Assembly: GCF_033568475.1 (NCBI RefSeq)
Contig: NC_133123.1
Span: 16,044,622-16,108,621 of the forward strand
Length of the DNA: 64,000 bases
Direction: 5' to 3'
DNA from: Henckelia pumila
Lineage: Eukaryota > Streptophyta > Magnoliopsida > Lamiales > Gesneriaceae
Part shown: positions 57,247 to 64,000 of the stretch, one piece after another
Layout of the letters: each line of letters begins with the position of its first letter
How positions within the stretch are numbered: the stretch's first letter is position 1
Program-made: the position numbers and the translations under genes
Notes under the pieces: model-generated
Told to the model about the DNA's origin: nothing
The model's input: the letters and a program-made list of their open reading frames with translations, nothing else
Database searches by the model: none

Positions 57247-59985
57247 TTACCTCTTCTGCTGCCATTTTGTCTGTGAGACTTCACGTTTTTGTTGGTTTGT
57301 ATCACCTGATTTTCTAGGCTCTTCCCCCTTTTTGACATCACCACGGGTGAGATGAGAAATGATTTCTCCAAGTTGAGCACCTACAGTGGCTTGAAAGGAG
57401 TCAATGCGGGAGTCAACATGTGCGGTCAGGTCAACTTGAAGAACTGAAATCTTCGCAGTGGTATGCTCATTTGTGCAACAGACAGTTTGAGTCACTTGAG
57501 TTGCAACAGTCTCCATGGCTCGGAAATTTCGTTCTTTGTAGTTTTTCAATTAAGTGACATACTTAGTGATTTCAGATGAAAATTCGTTCAGTCGAGACAT
57601 GATAGCAGAGCGGGAATCAGCAATGCCAGCATCTTGTCCTTGATTTCGATTGCTGATACTTTTCATAGAAGTACGAAGATTCTCAATGATACTTTCGAGG
57701 TCATAATCAGGAGATTCCATGGAAACTAGAGATGTTGAAGTAGTCTTGGTTGCTATGTCGAAGTGGTGAGTATCGGAAATAGAAATGGTTATCGCTAGAC
57801 CATCAATTTTTGCTTGAACAGTGGTTACATCACCATCAGGTTCTGTTAAGAGTTCCTGGTCTTGTGATGGACGATCAATCATGTTGGTGAGCTGGTCAGT
57901 GGTGAATTGAGGATTGGTAGGACAAGTTTTTTCAAAAATTGTTTCTGGAGATGATTCAGCAGACGTTGTCTTGGTAAAAGTGGATGTGTGTTGAGCCACT
58001 TCAAAATCCAATAACGATTGCAAAACTTCGGAGACAGAAGTGAGTGGAATTTCAGGTAATGGTTCATCAGGGGCACTTGTATCCATATCTGTTGTTCTGA
58101 AATCGGAAGTTACAAGATAACATGCGATTTTCGAATTTTTTGATGTGGTTGCAAATGTAAAGTATGATAGCGGGGATTCATCTTGTGCGGCCATAAACTC
58201 TTGTTATTATTTTGTGAATATGAGTCCATTTTCATCAGTTTCATCATGAGATTCCATGGTGAGTAACATGGCCTTAGTCTTGGCAAGATACATATTAATG
58301 TACTCGTCGGATGGTGGATGAATGTGATGTTTGAATCTATATTCATGTAAGAAGGTGCCCGTGACATCAACCGATTGTTGAAGGCGTAGAATGACTTCAC
58401 AATCATCTTTAGCTGTTTTGCTCATTGGGTCAAAGTTTTGTTCCCTTTGAAAAATAACAGACCAAGCCAGGCTATCACGAAGTTGAACATCAACAAATTT
58501 GAACCTGGTAAGAGCTGTTTCAAGATGAGAAGTAGCTGTAAGAACAAACATTTTGTCCTCCAATCTGGCTAGATGTTCCAAATTGTTCTTTTGAAGGATT
58601 TTAGAGAATGAGATTTGTGTTCGGTAGGTGAACCACTCATTGAACTCTCGTAATCTAAATCGGACTGCTTTGAGAATGCCAGAGAGAACAATAAATGTTT
58701 CCATTTTAGCAATAGAAGATTTAGGGGGTGGAGATATAAAAACTCCTTTGCCTTTGTCCAGAGGATCTATGATAGGTTTGATACCCATACTTTGAGCAAA
58801 TGACTCGATAATTGTAAGTCCTTTGGTTTGACGTGATGAGACGGGTGCAATAGAAACGATAGTGCTGTCTATTGGAATGAGTACCGATCGTAAAGGTGAT
58901 ATGACCTGAGCAACTAACGATATCGATAGATCACTTAACGAAATAGATGCATCAACTGAAGAGGAGATTATCACAGCTGACGGTTCTGAGACTTCTATGG
59001 ATGAAGCTGTGATCTGCGAGGTTGGAGTTTTGACGATGGACAAGAGCTTTAACTTCTTGGGCTTCGATTGAAGTACTTTAGAAGTTTCCTTCTTCTTTGG
59101 AGATTGGGAAGGACTACCAAATACTTGTACCAATAGAGCATTGTCAATAGCATTTTCAACTTCATCAGAATCAATATGAACGATGCGTCTACTGGTTCTG
59201 GATCGTTTCTTGTGAAGAGGTAGTGCACTAGCAGTAGCCATTTGTTGATCAGCTCCAATTTCCTGCTTAATGAGTCGCAATTGATCAGCTGTAACTTTTT
59301 TATTTTTTAAGAACACAGGTATGGTGACTGCATTCAACCATTTTGAGACATGTAGTGGCTCAAACTCTGATGAGTCAACACCAAACACTTCAAGTATGTG
59401 ACATATTTGTAAAGCGAACCCTTCGGATTGGTTTTTGCCCCGAATCATTTCAAATAATGTGGAGTAGAGAATATATGACCAATTAAAATTCAGCTGAGAA
59501 GCAATAGATGCCATGTACTAAAGTTTTTCAAGAGTGATTTTGTCATAAGAAACTGCTTTGGCGAGGAGTGATTTAGCTACTATGTTAGCTAAGAGGTGGT
59601 AAGCTGGTTTGAGACTTTGCTTGAGTCCATTTACTTTGATGGGAGCACCATCCAGGGTGAACTTGGATGCCCAAAAGTCAGCATTGTCGTCAGGCAGATC
59701 CACGCATTTTGTCAAACCCTTGGTAGGCAACTCGAACGTTTCTCCAAAGAATGGCTGATTAAACTCAATGCGTCGGTCCTGGATAGTACAAGTGCTACTC
59801 CCATGATTGAGTTGTGCAGAGTCGAAGAATTTCTTGACCAGAGTGTAGTTAACTGTATAGCAAGATCCAAGAAACTTTCGAAGTCCTGAAGCTTCAAACA
59901 TGCAAAATATTTCAGAAATCTCCCGGTTTTCAATGGAGTAGACTTCTTCGAAGTTAATGCCCAAGCACGTCTTTTGGATTGACAT
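57247..59985 (-). pseudogene. Long lineage-specific retroelement-associated protein, 913 codons with in-frame stops
   Basis: A single minus-strand frame runs from the Met at 59985 to the stop at 57247 without a frameshift, broken only by stops at 59518, 58207/58204 and 57550. No family name can be given. Residues 1-200 form a folded block (FEASGLRKFLGS, FFGETFELPTKGL, NWSYILYSTLFEMI, FALQICHILEVFG). A basic Ser-rich linker follows (KKRSRTSRR), then a second folded block (METFIVLSGILKAVRFRLRE to HHIHPPSDEYINMYLAKTKA). The C-terminal third is Asp/Ser-rich and ends in a coiled-coil-like stretch with LTRGDVKKGEEPRK. It resembles, from memory, a large family of 'hypothetical proteins' in Gesneriaceae drafts. 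Reverse transcriptase or integrase motifs are absent. The position between an LTR and a polypurine tract marks it as retroelement cargo or a gag-like protein. Confidence 0.7.
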
Positions 59986-60277
59986 CCTTCTGTTTGACTG
60001 AAATGAGAAAATACTTTGAGAATAAGATCAATGAGCAATGCTACATGTATAATCAAATTTGTACATCAATTTGTACAACACAAAAAATTCTATACAAAAA
60101 TTTCATTTATCAAAATCTCATGATAAATTGAATGTAAAATATCGCGATATAATAGCAAAATCTCAAGATATTTTTGTTGTAAATATCGTTGTACACGATA
60201 TATGTTGTACCTCTAACATTATTCAAGATCAATAGAGATAACTCGAATAGTAATAAGGATGTTTTAGTGTTTATCAG

Positions 60278-60344
<67 letters not shown>

Positions 60345-60681
60345 CGTGTTAAATACAGGGAATACGCTTAAACTTTTGAATTTGAAATTTGCGCGCATTG
60401 AATATTGAAGATAAGCGGTCGAAATATAATATATATTATGAATATTTTAAATGACGATTGACACTCTTTTCATTGTCTGTTCGAGACTGCTATCAGTGAG
60501 ATAGAGGCGTTTGAGATAAGTCATCAAGTCCCATAATAATGAGTTGCAACTTTTGACCGGTAGATATCGAACGGTTGAGATGCAACTCGGCTGATCCTTT
60601 ATCTTCTTGATTGTCCCTATAAATATATGATCAAACGTAGTTAGAATATTCAAACACTCGTGTATAAGTTTAACAAAATAA
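59986..60681. promoter_or_regulatory. Divergent region between two opposite reading frames
   Basis: This gap separates the minus-strand frame ending at 59985 from the plus-strand ORF at 60682. It holds a (TA)n tract (60279-60342) and, on the plus strand, a TATAAATA box at 60619-60626, about 60 bp before the plus ORF. It could drive both genes but no transcription data are available. Confidence 0.4.
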
Positions 60682-60853
60682 ATGACTAGTTCAGGAGAGG
60701 ATATGCTGAAGGAATTTAATGCTTCAATAACTCAATCTCGAAAGAGAGATTTTGAAGATAGGGTTGCTGCAAAGGTTTTTGCAAAATGGGAAACTGTTGA
60801 ACGGTTGCGTCGACAACTTTCCGATGATGTACCACCAACTACTGCAGTTGAAG
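60682..60853 (+). pseudogene. Small ORF interrupted by a gypsy LTR
   Basis: From ATG at 60682 the frame reads MTSSGEDMLKEFNASITQ, then RDFEDRVAAKVFAKWE and RRQLSDDVPPTT, 57 codons before the LTR starts at 60854. The composition is charged and helical, unlike random sequence. A TATA box lies 60 bp upstream. The frame continues only a few bases into the LTR (TGTAACG), so the rest should lie beyond the retroelement to the right of the window. I do not recognise the protein. Confidence 0.45.
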
Positions 60854-62847
60854 TGTAACGCCCCGTTTTTATCTTAAATGAGTTTATTTGAGTTAATCGG
60901 AGATTGCAGAGTTCACGAGCCGACTTGATTTTGATCAAGGTCTATTTTGAAAATTTTGGAAATTTCAGGGACTAAAACGCAAATATTGAAATTGTTATAT
61001 TATCTACACTTGTAGACTTAGTCCACTCTCACCATCACCTTCCCCAACTCGTTATCCTCCATTATAGCTGCCCCCTTCTCATTCCAAGCTTCCAGATTTC
61101 TGTCCGAGCTCGATTCGGCCGTTGGAATTTATTTCTGAAGGCAGTTTAGCGATCACTGCAACGAGAACTCCGTTATACCGTAAGTATTTCTCCGATCAGA
61201 TACGTTTTGTTTTTCGGATGTTATTAGAATCGATTGAGATTCGAGTATGTTGTTCTTGACAGAGCTCTGATCGTTTATTATCTGTCGGTTTTGAAATAGA
61301 GCAACGTTCGGAATTGTTATGATTTTTGGTAGCTATTTTCGTAAAGAGGTTTTGAGATTTGTTGGAATTGCCTTGTTATTGTTGTATTAGCATTGATTCG
61401 AGTTATTATCGATATTGAACTGTTGTCTGCATTTCCGGTTTGATCATTTATATCTGTTATGCCGCCGGTTTGAGTTTTGAGGATTTTGAACCGTGTTTGA
61501 GTTGTAGAACTTTGGGCATTGGGTTTGTTCGTTGTTGTTGATCATCTTTTGTCTCCGCACAGATTCGTTTGGAGTTGTCGAGACATAAAAGCAGCAGTCG
61601 ATCGTCTAGAGTTCGACGAAGAATCGGTAAAGAGATTACCTTGAGCCGATATTGTTGTTAGGTTGTATAGTTTCTGATATAACCTTTTTATTGTAGCTTA
61701 TCCAGAGTTGGAACTACTTGCATTGAAAGGTAAAAGCAGTCATCGTTAGCGGGATAGCATACTCGGCACAGTTGGTTCTCGAGTTTTCCTTAAAATCACA
61801 TATTGCATCGATACTTGTTCTAGCATGTGGAACTTGTATTTTGCTGATTATTTGATTGTATTTTTATGGCTAAATGCCTTATGTTTTCATATGCATTCAT
61901 ATTGAGCCAGCACTATCATTTCAACGGGCAGAACATCCCTTTTGTTAGACGTTTGGGAGCTATAGTCGAGTGGCCTAGGGCGTAGTCGTTGCGCCTAGTG
62001 CTAGCATACTCATTATAGTTGCTCAAAGTCTAGAGGAGTGGGATACGTGGCACCACCTCGATTGGGAGGGTCGGTGGGTTGTTTACGTGATCTCGTCCTC
62101 GGGATCCCAAAGCAGAGCAACAACCCCTTGTTTATCAGAGTTGATATACCTGTTTTAAAGACATGCATATCTTTTGTTTTGTGTTGATTATGTTGTCTTG
62201 AAAGCATGTGGTTGACTTATTACATGTATTACTTGTTATGTTGTTTTTACTAGGAATATCTTTCTCACCGGAGTTATCCGATTGTTGCTTTGTTTTGTGT
62301 ATGTACTTGGCAACAGGTGGGGCAAGATCAAGTTAGAAGAGGCATGGCTAGCTTCGAGGGCAAGAAGTAGAAGTGAGACTCGTTTTAGAAGTCGAATCAG
62401 CATGCCAATCTAGTTTATGTTTCATAGCATGTTTAGATTCGAACTCGTCGTTTCTGTTGTATCGATCCTGCGAGTATCGTGGACTGAAGGTTGTCATTAC
62501 ATGTATTATGAACCATGTTATGTTTGAATGTCGTTTTGGTCATGTATGCATGTTGAGAATGGATCGGTTTTATATTGGATTGGTTGAGCTAATTGCTGTT
62601 TTCTTTACTCAGTTTTGGTCTCGCTCAAGCGAGCGTTTTTCTGTGTGCGAGACAGAACCCTACTCGCTCGAGCGAGGGTGCTTCCCCGCTCAAGCGAGAG
62701 TTCTCTTGGTAGGCGGGCAGAACATTGCTCGCTCGAGCGGGCGTGTCTTGCCACTCGAGCGAGGATCTTAAAAAAAAATATTCATTACTTTTAAATCTTG
62801 GATCTTGTTTGCTTATTTTATTTGATGTTTAGAACCGAGTTCTCACA
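60854..62847 (+). mobile_element. 5' LTR of the gypsy element
   Basis: Begins TGTAACGCCCCGTTTTTATC and ends GAGTTCTCACA, 1994 bp. Two landmarks recall the LTR copies at 4062-7308: the TCATATTGAGCC block (61900) and the TGTA(A/G)..CCCG start. Between about 62620 and 62765 it carries five copies of the palindromic word GCTCRAGCG (CTCGCTCGAGCGAG type). Confidence 0.85.
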
Positions 62848-62852
62848 TTAAG

Positions 62853-62866
62853 TGGTATCATAGAAT
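62853..62866 (+). promoter_or_regulatory. Primer binding site
   Basis: TGGTATCATAGAAT starts 5 bp after the LTR end. It matches the TGGTATCA core complementary to the initiator tRNA-Met 3' end used by plant gypsy elements. Confidence 0.8.
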
Positions 62867-63159
62867 TAAGATTCTTGGTTGAACTAGAGTGAGCGGGCAT
62901 GGTAGTTCGAGTCCGCATGTATTGGCTCCTCGCATGTGTTTGATATTTTTCTTTAATTGTTTAATTAATACCATGCGATCATGCTTTATTAATTAAGAAT
63001 TAATTTAATTACATGATTGTGTGATTTAAATTATAAAGCATGAACTACTTGAGATATAACTGTTTTTTGTTATCGGCGGGTATCCGGTATTCCAAGCGGT
63101 TGTAAGGGCACCGTATTGTAGCGATTGATGTATCTTGTGTCCTAACCTTTGATTATCAA

Positions 63160-63999
63160 ATGGTTCCTCGTCGAGTGATAAACAGAAACACACCGCCAGT
63201 TATTCCTGCGACTGAGCAAGCTAGCACTGAAGTTGATCAGTTGGATGCTATAGCGACGCCGATGGAAACCTTGCTGAAGAGGTTTCAGTCGTTTAATCCG
63301 CCCTTGTTGTTGGGTACAGAAAATCCAGTTGACTGTGAGAGTTGGTTGGATGAAATTGATCAGTTGTTCGATTCCATTGATTACACAGATGACCGCCAAA
63401 CTAGGTTAGTCATTCATCAGCTCCGTGGTGTTGCCAAAAACTGGTGGATCACGACCAAGAGATCCATGGAGAACAGAGGTACAGTTGTCAATTGGTCTCT
63501 TTTCAAAACTGAGTTTTATAAGCGGTTTCTCCTTGTTTCGTACCGGAAGTACAAGGGAGCAGAGTTTGCCAATCTGAGGCAAGGGAATCTGAACATCGAG
63601 GAGTACGTAGCCAAGTTTGACAGCTTGTTGCGTTTTGCCCCGCACATTGCCGACAGTGAAGAAGCCAAAGCCGATCAGTTTATCAACGACTTGAATCTCG
63701 ACATCTTCACGTTGGTGAACACTGCTAGGCCAGATAACTTTGCGGATGCCATGAATCATGCAAAGGGAGCGAAAGAAGGCTTGTGGAGGCAGAGAGGTAA
63801 TCAGATGGTGTCTCAGCAGCAGAGGCAGTTTCAGAACCAACCATCTCAACATCAGAATCAGCCACCTCAGTTTCAGAACCAACAACAGAGGTATGAAGGT
63901 GTAAACAGTGGGGGAAACATAAGGGATCAGTACAAAGCAAGAGGGAAACAGTTCAAGAGGCAAGGGAACAGTTCTTCTAGTTCCAGTGGTTCCAAGTAG
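63160..63999 (+). CDS. Gypsy gag protein, ended by a stop before the zinc knuckle
   Basis: A 279-aa frame from the ATG at 63160 (MVPRRVINRNTPPVIP) has the plant gypsy gag core: PVDCESWLDEIDQLFDSIDY, then VIHQLRGVAKNWWITTKR and LRQGNLNIEEYVAKFDSLLR, followed by a Gln/Asn-rich linker (FQNQPSQHQNQPPQFQNQ) and a Ser-rich end. In complete elements this is followed by a CCHC zinc knuckle and pol in the same frame. Here TAG at 63997-63999 ends it at SSSSGSK. A single change from a Gln codon (CAG) would explain it; sequence beyond 64000 is needed to confirm. Confidence 0.9.
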   Translation: MVPRRVINRNTPPVIPATEQASTEVDQLDAIATPMETLLKRFQSFNPPLLLGTENPVDCESWLDEIDQLFDSIDYTDDRQTRLVIHQLRGVAKNWWITTKRSMENRGTVVNWSLFKTEFYKRFLLVSYRKYKGAEFANLRQGNLNIEEYVAKFDSLLRFAPHIADSEEAKADQFINDLNLDIFTLVNTARPDNFADAMNHAKGAKEGLWRQRGNQMVSQQQRQFQNQPSQHQNQPPQFQNQQQRYEGVNSGGNIRDQYKARGKQFKRQGNSSSSSSGSK

Positions 64000-64000
64000 T

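Larger units (their letters stand above)
60854..64000 (+). mobile_element. Ty3/gypsy retrotransposon, 5' part
   Basis: A complete 5' LTR, primer binding site and gag are in the window and the element continues past the right edge. The five bases before the LTR are TGAAG (60849-60853), the predicted target duplication to find after the 3' LTR. Confidence 0.9.

Noticed and set aside
62853-62866. tRNA-related sequence
   Set aside because: Only the short match to the 3' end of initiator tRNA is present, as expected for a primer binding site; no tRNA gene is seen in the window.

Overview
The window is nuclear DNA from a flowering plant. Two host genes carry typical plant GT-AG introns, and everything between them is AT-rich and packed with plant transposons. 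A eudicot is certain. A 913-codon reading frame at 57247-59985 resembles, as I recall it, a very large family of hypothetical proteins annotated in Gesneriaceae drafts (Dorcoceras, Primulina), so a Gesneriaceae/Lamiales source is my best guess, not a demonstrated fact.

Layout. 1-3614: 3' part of a CACTA (En/Spm) transposon with an intact six-exon accessory gene and a striking palindromic subterminal array. 4062-7308: two head-to-head copies of one Ty3/gypsy-type LTR, the first a solo LTR with a 5-bp target duplication. 8011-10632: a complete mariner-like element with an apparently intact transposase. 10919-19094: the complete 12-exon gene for methionine S-methyltransferase (MMT, 1085 aa), whose promoter is squeezed between the mariner and the start codon. 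19529-21735: three MITEs (two Tourist-like, one Mutator-like). 21997-26226: an LTR fragment and unexplained intergenic sequence. 26227-34206: a Helitron whose five-exon Rep/helicase gene is nearly intact but has a frameshift and a mutated P-loop. 34388-39032: a gypsy remnant in the order pol end, LTR, gag, partial pol. 39693-45989: a second, decayed Helitron with two related 5' ends.

46611-48019: a foldback element and a Pack-MULE-like element with 9-bp target duplications. 48205-50619: a gene for the hinge subunit of mitochondrial complex III (QCR6), with its start codon split by an intron and its last coding exon duplicated. 51680-53069: a probable RNase H remnant and two inverted WAT1/EamA transporter pseudogene fragments. 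53225-54767: a 157-bp perfect-type hairpin MITE and a 1.1-kb non-autonomous Helitron. 55844-60853: an LTR, a polypurine tract, the long lineage-specific reading frame (in-frame stops only) and a divergent small ORF. 60854-64000: the 5' LTR, primer binding site and gag of another gypsy element that has cut that small ORF.

The two host genes are not functionally linked: MMT makes S-methylmethionine in the cytosol, QCR6 belongs to the respiratory chain. The remaining structure comes from repeated insertion, nesting, templated repair and local duplication. I found no rRNA, tRNA, CRISPR or organelle sequence.
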